A stretch of 64,000 bases of DNA from Antarcticimicrobium luteum (GTDB taxonomy: Bacteria > Pseudomonadota > Alphaproteobacteria > Rhodobacterales > Rhodobacteraceae). The stretch covers positions 124,001 to 188,000 of the forward strand of contig NZ_SMUV01000070.1 in the NCBI RefSeq assembly GCF_004358185.1. Direction: 5' to 3'. The notes beneath the pieces are model-generated. The model was not told the DNA's origin. It searched no databases and saw only the letters and a program-made list of their open reading frames with translations. The position numbers and the translations under genes are program-made. Positions 35,445 to 49,013 of this stretch are shown here, piece by piece. How positions within the stretch are numbered: the first letter of the stretch is position 1; the number at the start of each line of letters is the position of its first letter.

Positions 35445-36428
35445 ATGTCCAAACTGGTCACCATCTACGGCGGATCGGGCTTTGTCGGCCGCTATATCGC
35501 GCGCCGCATGGCAAAGGCCGGCTGGCGCGTCCGTGTCGCCGTGCGCCGCCCGAACGAGGCGATGTTTGTGAAACCCTATGGCGCGGTCGGCCAGGTCGAG
35601 CCGGTCCTGTGCAACATCCGCGACGACGCCTCGGTCGCCGCTGTGATGCAGGGCGCGGATGCGGTGGTGAACTGCGTCGGCATCCTTGCCGAGTCGGGGG
35701 CGAACAGCTTTTCCGCCGTCCAGGAAGAGGGGGCCGCCCGGATCGCCCGGATCGCCGCCGGACAGGGTGTCGCGCGGATGGTGCATCTTTCTGCCATTGG
35801 CGCCGATGCGGCGTCTGACAGCGCCTATGCCCGGACCAAGGCGGCCGGCGAGGAGGCGGTTTTGCGCCACATGCCCGACGCGGTGATCCTGCGCCCCTCG
35901 ATCGTCTTCGGGCCCGAGGATCAGTTCTTCAACCGCTTTGCGGCAATGACCCGGATGGGCCCGTTCCTGCCGATCGCGGCGGCCGGCACATTGTTTCAGC
36001 CGGTCTATGTGGACGATGTGGCCCATGCCGCCGAACTGGGCGTCCTGGGTCAGGCCGCGCCTGGCATCTATGAGCTGGGCGGGCCGCGCGTGGCCAGTTT
36101 CCGCGAGCTGATGGAAACCATGCTCGGGGTCATCCAGCGCCGCCGTATCGTGATCGGCCTGCCGCGCTGGATGGCGGGGATCATGGCCGGGGTTCTGGAC
36201 ATGGTGCAATTCGTCAGCTTTGGCCTGATCGCCAACGGGATTCTGACCCGCGATCAGCTGCGCAACCTGGCCCGTGACAACGTGGCGGGCGAGGGCATGC
36301 GCGGTCTGGATGCGCTGGGCATCGCGCCGACGGACCTTGAGGCGGTGCTGCCTGACTACCTGTGGAAGTTCCGGCCCGCCGGCCAGTACGCAGAGCTGAT
36401 GCGGTCGAGCCGCAAGCTGCGCCCGTAA
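35445..36428 (+). CDS. NAD(P)-binding complex I NDUFA9-like protein (atypical SDR)
   Basis: A 327-residue Rossmann-fold protein. The dinucleotide motif is YGGSGFVGR (8-16), and the rest follows the NDUFA9-like atypical short-chain dehydrogenase family, with VNCVGIL around residue 79 and YARTKAAGE around 127. Eukaryotic relatives are accessory subunits of complex I; in alphaproteobacteria the role is not well settled. The ATG at 35445 is preceded by CAGGAG. It stops 11 bases before the convergent uppP gene. Confidence 0.82.
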   Translation: MSKLVTIYGGSGFVGRYIARRMAKAGWRVRVAVRRPNEAMFVKPYGAVGQVEPVLCNIRDDASVAAVMQGADAVVNCVGILAESGANSFSAVQEEGAARIARIAAGQGVARMVHLSAIGADAASDSAYARTKAAGEEAVLRHMPDAVILRPSIVFGPEDQFFNRFAAMTRMGPFLPIAAAGTLFQPVYVDDVAHAAELGVLGQAAPGIYELGGPRVASFRELMETMLGVIQRRRIVIGLPRWMAGIMAGVLDMVQFVSFGLIANGILTRDQLRNLARDNVAGEGMRGLDALGIAPTDLEAVLPDYLWKFRPAGQYAELMRSSRKLRP

Positions 36429-36439
36429 CCGGCGCGGCG

Positions 36440-37243
36440 CTAGGAATAGGCGATGACCAGCAGACCGACACCGAGGATCACCCGGTAGGCGACATAGGGC
36501 GTGAAGCTGACGCTGCGCAGCAGTCGCATCATCAGGCTGAGCGCCAGCAGGGCGGAGGCAAAGGCGAAGAGAGCGGCCAGCCCGCCGTCGCGGATCACCG
36601 CGCTGTCGGCCTCGATCGCCACCTCGGTCCCCAGCAATGCCCCCGAGGCAAAGATCGTCGGGATCGACATCAGCATCGACAGCCGCGCCGCCTCGCTGCG
36701 GGAATAGCCCATTTGCCGCGCCCCGGTTATGGTGATGCCCGAGCGCGAGGTGCCGGGGATCAGCGCCACCACCTGCCATAGCCCCAGGATCAGCGCGTCG
36801 CGCGGCCGCCAGTCAGCCGCGCCCTTCAGGGACGCGCCCGTCTGGTCGGCCCAGAACAGAACCAGACCGAAGATCAGCATGGTCCAGCCGATCACGGTGA
36901 TCGATCGCATCGCCTCGTCCAGGTGGGTGAAATGCAGGACCGTGCCGGCCAGGACCACCGGAATGGTCGCGATGCTCAGCCCGAGCGCCAGCCGGGCACC
37001 CGGGGTGTCGACACGCCCGCAAAGCAGCAGCGGCAGCCCGCCAAGGGCCTGTTTCACGTCGCGCCAGAAATAGACGACCACGGCGCCCAGCGTGCCCATG
37101 TGCACCGCCACGTCGATCACCTGACCCTGATCCTGCATCCCGGTCAGGCCGGGCAAAAGAATCAGATGGCCCGAGGAAGAGATCGGCAAAAACTCGGTTA
37201 CGCCCTGGATTGCGGCGATGAGGATCAGTTGCAGGATGGGCAT
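36440..37243 (-). CDS. uppP: Undecaprenyl-diphosphatase UppP
   Basis: Integral membrane phosphatase of 267 residues that recycles undecaprenyl diphosphate to the monophosphate for cell-wall synthesis and confers bacitracin tolerance. The family motifs are QGVTEFLPISSSGHL (14-28) and PGTSRSG (around residue 162), the two catalytic loops. It is divergent from gltD across 226 bases. Confidence 0.95.
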   Translation of the reverse strand: MPILQLILIAAIQGVTEFLPISSSGHLILLPGLTGMQDQGQVIDVAVHMGTLGAVVVYFWRDVKQALGGLPLLLCGRVDTPGARLALGLSIATIPVVLAGTVLHFTHLDEAMRSITVIGWTMLIFGLVLFWADQTGASLKGAADWRPRDALILGLWQVVALIPGTSRSGITITGARQMGYSRSEAARLSMLMSIPTIFASGALLGTEVAIEADSAVIRDGGLAALFAFASALLALSLMMRLLRSVSFTPYVAYRVILGVGLLVIAYS

Positions 37244-37394
37244 GGCACAGAGAGTCCGGGGGATGGGGGTGCGTGACGTTAGATATAAGTATTTGTGGCG
37301 GAATGGAAAGTTCGCAATTAGGTCCGAAGCGGACTGAAAATCACAACTAATTTTCGGTAACCGCTGCGACGCGGCATGATGAAAGTGATTTTAG

Positions 37395-37414
37395 GTCAGT
37401 CTTTCTGACTTTTA
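37395..37414 (+). promoter_or_regulatory. Small hairpin with T run in the gltD leader
   Basis: GTCAG (37395-37399) pairs with CTGAC (37405-37409) around a 5-base loop and is followed by TTTT. It lies about 60 bases before the gltD start and could act as an attenuator or weak terminator. The stem is short, so confidence is low. Another small stem, GTCCG-AAG-CGGAC, lies at 37322-37334. Confidence 0.3.
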
Positions 37415-37469
37415 ATCTGTTTCGCCATCTCATAAACAGGCGCAGCCAAGCAATCATGGAGTTCGAGCC

Positions 37470-38909
37470 GTGGCCAAACAACCGATGCTGAAATTCGTCC
37501 AGATCGAACGGGACATGCCGGAAAAGCGCGCGGCTGATGCGCGCCGGACCGATTTCCATGAAATTTACGCGGAATTCGCCAACGAAAAGGCAAAGGAGCA
37601 GGCCAGCCGGTGCAGCCAGTGCGGTGTGCCCTATTGTCAGTCGCACTGCCCTCTGCACAACAATATCCCGGACTGGCTGCGCCTGACCGCAACCGGGCGG
37701 CTGGAAGAGGCCTATGAGGTCAGCCAGGCCACCAATACCTTTCCTGAAATTTGCGGACGGATCTGCCCGCAGGACCGGTTGTGCGAAGGCAACTGCGTGA
37801 TCGAGCAGTCCGGCCATGGCACCGTGACCATCGGCGCGGTGGAAAAGTACATTACCGATACGGCCTGGGAAAACGGCTGGGTCAAACCCATCGACCCGGC
37901 GCACGAAAGGACCGAAAGCGTCGGCATCATCGGCGCCGGCCCCGGCGGGCTGGCCGCGGCCGACATGCTGCGTCAGGCGGGCGTGCAGGTGACGATTTAT
38001 GACCGCTACGACCGCGCCGGCGGGCTGCTGACCTATGGCATTCCCGGCTTCAAGCTGGAGAAGGATGTCGTCATGCGCCGCAACGAGCTGCTGGCGGCCG
38101 GCGGCGTCAACTTCGTGATGGATTGCAATGTCGGCGAGGACATCTCGTTCGAGGAGATCCGCGCAAAGCATGAGGCGGTGATCATCGCCACCGGGGTCTA
38201 CAAGTCGCGCGATCTGGAAATGCCGGGCAGCGGTGCCCGGGGCATTGTCCGCGCGCTGGACTTCCTGACCGCCTCCAACCGCAAGAGCTTTGGCGATGCG
38301 GTCGAGGAGTACGACAACGGAACGCTGAGCGCCGAGGGCAAGCGCGTGGTGGTCATCGGCGGCGGCGACACCGCGATGGACTGTGTGCGCACCGCGATCC
38401 GTGAAGGCGCGGCATCGGTGAAATGTCTCTACCGCCGCGACCGGGCGAATATGCCGGGCTCGCAGCGCGAGGTGCAGAACGCCGAGGAAGAAGGCGTCGT
38501 GTTTGAATGGCTGTGCGCGCCCAAGGGATTCACCGACGAGGGCGGCAGGGTCGCCGGCGTGCTGGTGCAAAAGATGCGCCTGGGTCCGCCCGACGTGACC
38601 GGCCGGCAGGCGCCCGAGGTGATCGAGGGGGCCGATTATGTCGAGGGGGCCGACCTGGTGATCCAGGCGCTGGGCTTCGAGCCCGAGGATCTGCCCAGCC
38701 TCTGGGGCGTGGATGGGCTTGACGTGACCCGCTGGGGCACCGTCAAGGCCGAGTTCACCACCGGGGCCACCGTTCTGGACGGCGTCTATGCGGTGGGCGA
38801 CATCGTGCGCGGCGCCTCCCTGGTGGTCTGGGCGATCCGCGACGGGCGCGACTGTGCGCAGGCGATCCTGGAGCGGTTTGCGGCCCCCGAGGCGGTTGCC
38901 GCCGAATAG
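37470..38909 (+). CDS. gltD: Glutamate synthase (NADPH) small subunit GltD
   Basis: A 479-residue flavoprotein that oxidises NADPH and sends electrons through iron-sulfur clusters to GltB for glutamate formation from glutamine and 2-oxoglutarate. The N-terminal cluster ligands are CSQCGVPYCQSHC (about 48-60) and the region around CGRICPQDRLCEGNC (about 95-109). The FAD site is GIIGAGPGGLAAAD and the NADPH site VVVIGGGDTAMD. The start is GTG at 37470. It lies upstream of gltB with a GFA-family gene between them. Confidence 0.95.
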   Translation: MAKQPMLKFVQIERDMPEKRAADARRTDFHEIYAEFANEKAKEQASRCSQCGVPYCQSHCPLHNNIPDWLRLTATGRLEEAYEVSQATNTFPEICGRICPQDRLCEGNCVIEQSGHGTVTIGAVEKYITDTAWENGWVKPIDPAHERTESVGIIGAGPGGLAAADMLRQAGVQVTIYDRYDRAGGLLTYGIPGFKLEKDVVMRRNELLAAGGVNFVMDCNVGEDISFEEIRAKHEAVIIATGVYKSRDLEMPGSGARGIVRALDFLTASNRKSFGDAVEEYDNGTLSAEGKRVVVIGGGDTAMDCVRTAIREGAASVKCLYRRDRANMPGSQREVQNAEEEGVVFEWLCAPKGFTDEGGRVAGVLVQKMRLGPPDVTGRQAPEVIEGADYVEGADLVIQALGFEPEDLPSLWGVDGLDVTRWGTVKAEFTTGATVLDGVYAVGDIVRGASLVVWAIRDGRDCAQAILERFAAPEAVAAE

Positions 38910-39046
38910 CGAACGGGCGGGACAGCCGGGGCGCGGCAGGCCCGCACCCTTCTGGCGCACCCGTCCACAGTCGCAGCCACAGCCGGCACGGGGCGGCGCG
39001 AAGGGAAAAAGGGCATGTTCTCTGACCTGAACTGGAGAAACCGGGA

Positions 39047-39490
39047 ATGACGGATCGAAGCGGACAATGTATGTGCGGCGCGGTGCGTTTCACCGCACGG
39101 GATGTGACCCCGAAAGCGGGGATCTGCCATTGCGAGATGTGCCGCCGCTGGACCGGCTCGGCGCTGATCGGCGTGACGGTCGACAAGGCCTCGCTGAGCT
39201 GGGACGGCACCGAGAATATCGCGGAACTCCAGAGCTCGCCCTGGGCGAAACGCGCCTGGTGCAGCAAATGCGGCAGCGGCCTCTATTACGAAGTGACCGC
39301 CGAGAGCCCCTTTGCCGGCACGCAGGAACTGCCGATCGGGATTTTCGACGATCCCGACGGGTTCGAGATCATCAACGAGATCTATTTCGATCACAAGCCC
39401 GACAGCTACGCCTTTGCCGGCAGCGACACCCGAGAGTTGCTGACCCGTCAGGACTGTATTGACAAATTCTCCGTGCCGAACGGCGCGTGA
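39047..39490 (+). CDS. GFA-family (CENP-V/glutathione-dependent formaldehyde-activating-like) protein
   Basis: A 147-residue zinc protein with all GFA cysteine sets in place: C8 and C10, C27, C29 and C32, and C72 and C75. In the family these hold one structural and one loosely bound zinc. The founding member was proposed to help form S-hydroxymethylglutathione, but most homologues have no proven function. It sits between gltD and gltB, 137 bases after the former and 50 before the latter, and may be part of the same transcript. Confidence 0.88.
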   Translation: MTDRSGQCMCGAVRFTARDVTPKAGICHCEMCRRWTGSALIGVTVDKASLSWDGTENIAELQSSPWAKRAWCSKCGSGLYYEVTAESPFAGTQELPIGIFDDPDGFEIINEIYFDHKPDSYAFAGSDTRELLTRQDCIDKFSVPNGA

Positions 39491-39540
39491 CCGCAGGAAA
39501 TCCGCCCGCAGCCCGGGCCCCTTTGGGAAGGGAGACAGAA

Positions 39541-44073
<4,533 letters not shown>

Positions 44074-44093
44074 GCCCGCAGCACAAAGACCGA

Positions 44094-44122
44094 AAGGCCC
44101 CGCCGGACCGGCGGGGCCTTTT
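44094..44122 (+). terminator. Rho-independent terminator after gltB
   Basis: A nearly perfect 13-base inverted repeat, 44094-44106 with 44108-44120, GC-rich and flanked by AA and TTTT, begins 21 bases after the gltB stop. The single central base means the real loop opens by one or two pairs. Confidence 0.9.
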
Positions 44123-44295
44123 CCATTCGCAGGGATGGTCCGGGCGCCCCTGGTGGTCCCGGCCCGCTTGCCCGATTGCACTGCGGGTGTGCCTGTGCCA
44201 CCGCAGCGGTGCGATTCCGCCACCCTTCGGTCTGCTGCGATCCCCGGGTTCCCGCCCCTCTTTCGCGTTTTGGCGCCGCGCCCTATAGCTGAGGC

Positions 44296-45039
44296 ATGGC
44301 CCGAAAAACCAAGACATCAAAAACAGCCTCGAAACCCGCGCGGAAACCGCCGGGGAACCCGGCTTTCGCGCCGGTCCGCTGGCTGCGGCGCTGGGCGCTG
44401 CGCATCGTGCTGGCGCCGGTCGGTCTGGTGGTTGTCCTGGTGCTGCTGTTCTCGGTGGTGAACCCGCCGATCACCCACACGATGTGGGTCGAATACGGCA
44501 AATACGGCCGACTCGAGCGCGAGTGGGTGCCGCTCGAACAGGTGGCCCCGGTCATGGCGCGCGCCGTGGTGGCCGCCGAGGATGCCAACTTTTGCCAGCA
44601 CTGGGGCTTCGACCTCGGCGCGATCCGCGCCGCGATCGCCGAGGGCGCCAGCCGCGGCGGCTCCACCCTCACCCAGCAGGTGGTCAAGAACGTGTTTCTC
44701 TGGCAGGGACGCAGCTGGATCCGCAAGGCGCTGGAAACCGCGATCACGCCGCTGGTCGAGGCGGTCTGGTCCAAACGCCGTATCGTCGAGGTCTATCTCA
44801 ACGTGGCCGAGATGGGCGAGGGTCTTTTCGGCGTCGCGGCGGCATCGCGCAGCTACTTCAAGGTGGCGCCCGGGGATCTGACCGCGCGGCAGGCGGCGCT
44901 GATCGCCGCCGTGCTGCCCTCTCCCCGCAGCCGCTCGGTCACCGCCCCCTCAGACCGGGTGCGGCAACGGGCTGCGGCGATCGCGGACGGGGCGGCCACC
45001 ATCCGCGCAGACGGACGTTCGGCCTGTTTCGAGGATTGA
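44296..45039 (+). CDS. mtgA: Monofunctional peptidoglycan glycosyltransferase MtgA
   Basis: A 247-residue inner-membrane enzyme that polymerises lipid II glycan strands without a transpeptidase domain. A basic N-terminus is followed by one transmembrane helix (about 34-55). The GT51 signature is AAEDANFCQHWGFD (93-106) with catalytic Glu95, followed by GGSTLTQQVVKN and NVAEMGEGLFG. Length and layout are those of MtgA. Confidence 0.95.
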   Translation: MARKTKTSKTASKPARKPPGNPAFAPVRWLRRWALRIVLAPVGLVVVLVLLFSVVNPPITHTMWVEYGKYGRLEREWVPLEQVAPVMARAVVAAEDANFCQHWGFDLGAIRAAIAEGASRGGSTLTQQVVKNVFLWQGRSWIRKALETAITPLVEAVWSKRRIVEVYLNVAEMGEGLFGVAAASRSYFKVAPGDLTARQAALIAAVLPSPRSRSVTAPSDRVRQRAAAIADGAATIRADGRSACFED

Positions 45040-45101
45040 AAATCATCGCGCGGCAGGGCATTGGTGATCGGACACCCCGAAACCAGTGACCCCGGATCCC
45101 G

Positions 45102-45767
45102 ATGGCCCGACTGTATCACGTTCCGCTCTCCCCGTTCTGCCGCAAGGTCCGCCTGGCGCTGGCCGAAAAGCGAATCGAGGTGCAGCTGGTCGAGGAACGC
45201 TATTGGGAGGCGAGCCCGGATTTCCTGCGCCGCAACCCGGCGGCCAAGGTGCCGGTGTTGCAGCTCGACGGGCGGACCATGGCGGAAAGCGCGGCGATCT
45301 GCGAATATCTCGATGAGACCCGCCCCGATCCGCCGCTGATGCCCCGCGACCCGGCCGAGCGACTGGAGGTGCGCCGCCTGATCGGCTGGTTCGACGACAA
45401 GTTTCATGGCGAGGTGACCTCGAAACTGCTGTACGAGCGGGTCAACAAGAAGGTCACCGGCCAGGGCTATCCCGACAGCGGCAACGTCAAGGCGGGCTCG
45501 AAGGCGATCAAGTATCACCTGGACTACATGCACTGGCTGTTGGATCGCCGCCGCTGGCTGGCGGGCGACGCGATGACACTGGCCGATTTCGCCGCCGCGG
45601 CGCATCTGAGCTCGCTCGACTATATCTCGGACGTGGACTGGAACCGCTCTGCGGTGGTCAAGGACTGGTATGCCAAGATCAAATCGCGCCCGGCCTTCCG
45701 CTCGATCCTGGCCGATCAGGTGCCGGGCTTTCGCCCGCCGCCGCATTATACCGACCTGGATTTCTGA
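45102..45767 (+). CDS. Glutathione S-transferase family protein
   Basis: A 221-residue thioredoxin-fold GST. SPFCRKVR near the N-terminus (about 10-17) is the active-site region with a potential Cys nucleophile. PVLQLDG and AESAAICEYLDE form the glutathione-binding half. The alpha-helical C-terminal domain ends with PGFRPPPHYTDLDF. The substrate cannot be inferred. It starts 62 bases after mtgA and may be co-transcribed. Confidence 0.87.
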   Translation: MARLYHVPLSPFCRKVRLALAEKRIEVQLVEERYWEASPDFLRRNPAAKVPVLQLDGRTMAESAAICEYLDETRPDPPLMPRDPAERLEVRRLIGWFDDKFHGEVTSKLLYERVNKKVTGQGYPDSGNVKAGSKAIKYHLDYMHWLLDRRRWLAGDAMTLADFAAAAHLSSLDYISDVDWNRSAVVKDWYAKIKSRPAFRSILADQVPGFRPPPHYTDLDF

Positions 45768-45780
45768 GCCCGGCATCGAG

Positions 45781-45799
45781 GTGGGGGGCCGCCCCCCAC
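45781..45799. terminator. Probable bidirectional terminator hairpin
   Basis: GTGGGGGGC (45781-45789) and GCCCCCCAC (45791-45799) form a 9-bp perfect stem between the convergent GST and class II aldolase genes. A TTTT run follows only at 45809, so it is a non-classical terminator. The next 40 bases carry GAAAATATCCCCGCCGGAGG, which resembles a motif I recall from many roseobacter intergenic regions. Confidence 0.5.
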
Positions 45800-45875
45800 A
45801 CTCCCATCCTTTTCTGGCTGAAAATATCCCCGCCGGAGGCCTGAAATCTCAGGCGCTCCAGGTAAGACTCAGACC

Positions 45876-46631
45876 CTAACTGGCGTAATTCGAGCCCTCT
45901 TCGTCGAGGATCGCCTTGAGCTCGGCCAGGTGGCGGACGTCCTGTTCGGGATAGTCTTCCAGCTCGCGCGCGGTCTTTTCGGCCACCTCGTCGGAGAGCA
46001 CCCGCAGCGGCTGCCCGGTTTGCAGCGCGCGGATATAGGTCTCGGCGGCGCGCTCGAAATAATAGAGCCGGTTGAAGGTCTCAGCGACGGTGGCCCCGAT
46101 GACCATCACCCCGTGGTTGCCCATGATCATCACCTTCTTTTTCGGGTCGGTGAGCAGCGCGGCACAGCGTTCACCCTCGTCCTCGAAGGCGAGCCCGCCA
46201 TAGCCGTCGTCGATCACATAGCGGTTGAAGAAGGTGGCGCAGTTCTGGTCGATCGGCGGCAGGTTGCTGTCGGCCAGGCTGGCCAGCACGGTGGCGTGGA
46301 TCGAGTGAACGTGCATGGCGCAGCGGGCGTGCGCGCAGTGGCGGTGGATGCCGCCGTGCAGCCCCCATGCGGTGGGATCTGGCGCGTCGGGTCCGGTCTG
46401 TGTTTCGGGATCGTTTGCGTCCACCACGATCAGGTCGCTGGCCCGAATGCGCGAGAAATGCACCTGGTTGGGGTTCATCAGGAACCGCGTGCCGTCCTCG
46501 TTGATCGCCAGGCTGAAATGGTTGGCGACGGCCTCGTGCAGGTTCAGCCGGGCGGTCCAACGGAAGGCGGCGGCAAGGTCGACGCGTTCGGCCCAATGGT
46601 CGATGTTGGGGCGCAGGTCGGTTACAGTCAT
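45876..46631 (-). CDS. Class II aldolase/adducin-domain protein
   Basis: A 251-residue protein of the zinc-dependent class II aldolase/adducin family. The zinc ligands are visible as H107 and H109 in HVHS and H173 in NHGV, and NHFS (37-40) belongs to the phosphate/substrate site. Members include L-fuculose-phosphate aldolase, ribulose-phosphate epimerase and decarboxylases, and many uncharacterised paralogues. Neighbours give no pathway. Convergent with the GST gene. Confidence 0.85.
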   Translation of the reverse strand: MTVTDLRPNIDHWAERVDLAAAFRWTARLNLHEAVANHFSLAINEDGTRFLMNPNQVHFSRIRASDLIVVDANDPETQTGPDAPDPTAWGLHGGIHRHCAHARCAMHVHSIHATVLASLADSNLPPIDQNCATFFNRYVIDDGYGGLAFEDEGERCAALLTDPKKKVMIMGNHGVMVIGATVAETFNRLYYFERAAETYIRALQTGQPLRVLSDEVAEKTARELEDYPEQDVRHLAELKAILDEEGSNYAS

Positions 46632-46703
46632 GTCAGGCTCCTTCGATGGTTTGGCGCCAGCCTGCCCCCGCCCGGCCAGAAGGGCCAGCGGAAAGTCGCG
46701 CGC

Positions 46704-47138
46704 TTAGCCGGGGGGCGGGGCGATCGGGCGGCTGGGCACCCAGGCATATCCGTTGGCGCACAGGATATAGGCCTCGCGCAGCCCGTGGGGTTTGTCGCTG
46801 GGCGGTTGCAGAAGGGTGCCGCCAGCGGTCTCGGCGCGGGCTGCGGCATCCTCCGGGTCGCTGTCATAGAGCCGGATCTCGACGCCCGCACCGCGCGGTG
46901 GCGTCTCGGGCAGCAGGCCCGGCAGAGGGTTGGAATGATAGGTGTGATCGGCGTGAAGCTGAAAGATCTGATCGCCATAGGCGACAATGGCGAAATCCGC
47001 GCTGACCCGGTGGGGGGTCATCCCGAAAACAGTCTCTAGAAAGGCGCATTCGGCCCGCACATCCCGCACCAGAAGGTTCAGCCCGATGCCCCGCAGGGAT
47101 CGGCCAAACTCATCCGCCGCGACGGTTTCAAGGTCCAT
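46704..47138 (-). CDS. VOC/glyoxalase-family protein
   Basis: A 144-residue protein of the vicinal-oxygen-chelate fold (glyoxalase/bleomycin-resistance/dioxygenase superfamily) with two beta-alpha-beta-beta-beta modules, GIGLNLLVRDVRAECAFLE marking the first. Several metal-ligand positions look incomplete, so binding or resistance functions are as likely as catalysis. The ATG at 47138 is used because AAGGTG lies upstream; a start 9 codons earlier is possible. It lies 72 bases upstream of the aldolase-family gene on the same strand. Confidence 0.75.
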   Translation of the reverse strand: MDLETVAADEFGRSLRGIGLNLLVRDVRAECAFLETVFGMTPHRVSADFAIVAYGDQIFQLHADHTYHSNPLPGLLPETPPRGAGVEIRLYDSDPEDAAARAETAGGTLLQPPSDKPHGLREAYILCANGYAWVPSRPIAPPPG

Positions 47139-47210
47139 TTGAAACACCTTTCGCAAAAGCTTCAAACCGCGCCAGCTTGATTGCCGAAAAAACCCGTGTC
47201 AACGTGCGTC

Positions 47211-49013
47211 ATGGAGCAGAACACAGTGAAAACCTGGGCCGAATGCGCCCCCCGCCTCATCGCCGTTGCCGCCGGCCGCGCGCCTGCCGACCTGGTCATC
47301 CGCAAGGGCCAGTGGGTCAATGTCCACAGCCGCGAGGTGCTGCCGGATCACGACATTGCCATCGCCGAGGGTCGGATCGCCTGCGTGGTGCCCGACGCCG
47401 GATATTGCATCGGGCCGCAGACGCAGGTGGTCGAGGCGAACGGGCGATACATGATCCCGGGCCTTTGCGACGCGCATATGCATATCGAAAGCGGCATGCT
47501 GACGCCGGCGGAGTTCGCCCGCGCGATCATCCCGCATGGCACCACCAGCATCTTTACCGACCCGCATGAGATCGCCAACGTGCTGGGGCTGGACGGTGTG
47601 CGGTACATGCACGACGAGGCGCTGATGCAGCCGATCAACGTCTTCACCCAGATGCCCTCCTGCGCGCCTTCGGCGCCGGGGCTGGAGACCACGGGGCATG
47701 AGATCTCGCCCGAGGATGTGGCCGAGGCGATGACCTGGCCCGGCATCATCGGGCTGGGCGAGATGATGAATTTCCCCGGTGTCGCGGCCGCCGATCCCAA
47801 GATGCTGGCCGAGATCGCGGCGACGCAGGCCGCCGGCAAGACGGTCGGCGGGCACTACGCATCGCCCGATCTGGGGCCTGATTTCGCGGCCTATGTCGCC
47901 GGCGGCCCGGCGGACGATCACGAGGGCACCTGCGAGGCGGATGCGATCGCCCGGGTGCGGCAGGGGATGCGCAGCATGATGCGGCTGGGCTCGGCCTGGT
48001 ATGACGTCGAAAGCCAGATTACGGCGGTGACCGAAAAGGGTCTCGATCCGCGCAACTTCATCCTGTGCACAGATGACAGCCATTCCGGCACACTGGTGCA
48101 TGACGGCCATATGAACCGGGTCGTGCGCCACGCGATTTCCTGCGGCTGCGATCCGCTGGTGGCGCTGCAGATGGCGACGATCAACACCGCCACCCACTTC
48201 GGGCTGGAGCGCGAGCTGGGCTCGCTCACCCCCGGGCGGCGGGCCGATGTGATCCTGACCTCGGATCTTGAGAGCCTGCCGGTCGAACAGGTTTTTGCCC
48301 GCGGCAGGCCGGTGGCGGAAAACGGCGAATGTCTGGTCGATTGCCCCCATTTCGATTGGCCGGACAGCGCCCGGGGCACCGTGCATCTGGGCCATGAGCT
48401 GAGCGCGACGGATTTCGAGATCGCGGCCCCCGAGGGTGCCAATACCGCGCGCGCCAATGTGATCGGCGTGATCGAGAACCAGGCGCCAACCAAGGCGCTG
48501 CAGGCCGATCTGCCGGTGCGCGAGGGGCTGGTCGAGGGGACCGGCGAGGTCTGCCAGATCGCGCTGGTCGAGCGGCACCGGGGCACCGGCGGGGCGGTCA
48601 ACGGCTTTGTCTCGGGCTTTGGATACACGGGGGAAATGGCGATGGCCTCGACCGTGGCGCATGACAGCCACCACATGATCGTGGTGGGCACCGACCGCGC
48701 GCAGATGGCGCTGGCCGCCAACCGGCTGGCCGAGGTCGGCGGCGGCGTCACCGTGTTCCGCGACGGCGCGGAGCTGGCGCTGGTGGAGTTGCCGATCGCC
48801 GGGCTGATGTCGGACGCGCCGGCGCACGAGGTGGCGGAAAAGGCCGGTCGGATGATGCAGGCGATGCGCGATTGCGGCTGCACCCTCAACAACGCCTATA
48901 TGCAGCATTCGCTGCTGGCGCTGGTGGTGATCCCGGAGCTGCGGATTTCCGACCTCGGCCTGGTCGATGTGCGCAAATTCGAAAAAATCGATTTGTTAGA
49001 GCCGCAATCATGA
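47211..49013 (+). CDS. ade: Adenine deaminase
   Basis: Amidohydrolase-superfamily enzyme of 600 residues that deaminates adenine to hypoxanthine. The metal motif DAHMHIES (87-94) with H89 and H91, the DSHSGTL region and the C-terminal QHSLLALVVIPELRISD segment match the Ade family, as does the length. The ATG at 47211 is taken as the start; a TTG in frame 10 codons earlier is an alternative. Its stop overlaps the AMP nucleosidase start (ATGA), joining it to the enzyme that makes adenine. Confidence 0.93.
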   Translation: MEQNTVKTWAECAPRLIAVAAGRAPADLVIRKGQWVNVHSREVLPDHDIAIAEGRIACVVPDAGYCIGPQTQVVEANGRYMIPGLCDAHMHIESGMLTPAEFARAIIPHGTTSIFTDPHEIANVLGLDGVRYMHDEALMQPINVFTQMPSCAPSAPGLETTGHEISPEDVAEAMTWPGIIGLGEMMNFPGVAAADPKMLAEIAATQAAGKTVGGHYASPDLGPDFAAYVAGGPADDHEGTCEADAIARVRQGMRSMMRLGSAWYDVESQITAVTEKGLDPRNFILCTDDSHSGTLVHDGHMNRVVRHAISCGCDPLVALQMATINTATHFGLERELGSLTPGRRADVILTSDLESLPVEQVFARGRPVAENGECLVDCPHFDWPDSARGTVHLGHELSATDFEIAAPEGANTARANVIGVIENQAPTKALQADLPVREGLVEGTGEVCQIALVERHRGTGGAVNGFVSGFGYTGEMAMASTVAHDSHHMIVVGTDRAQMALAANRLAEVGGGVTVFRDGAELALVELPIAGLMSDAPAHEVAEKAGRMMQAMRDCGCTLNNAYMQHSLLALVVIPELRISDLGLVDVRKFEKIDLLEPQS

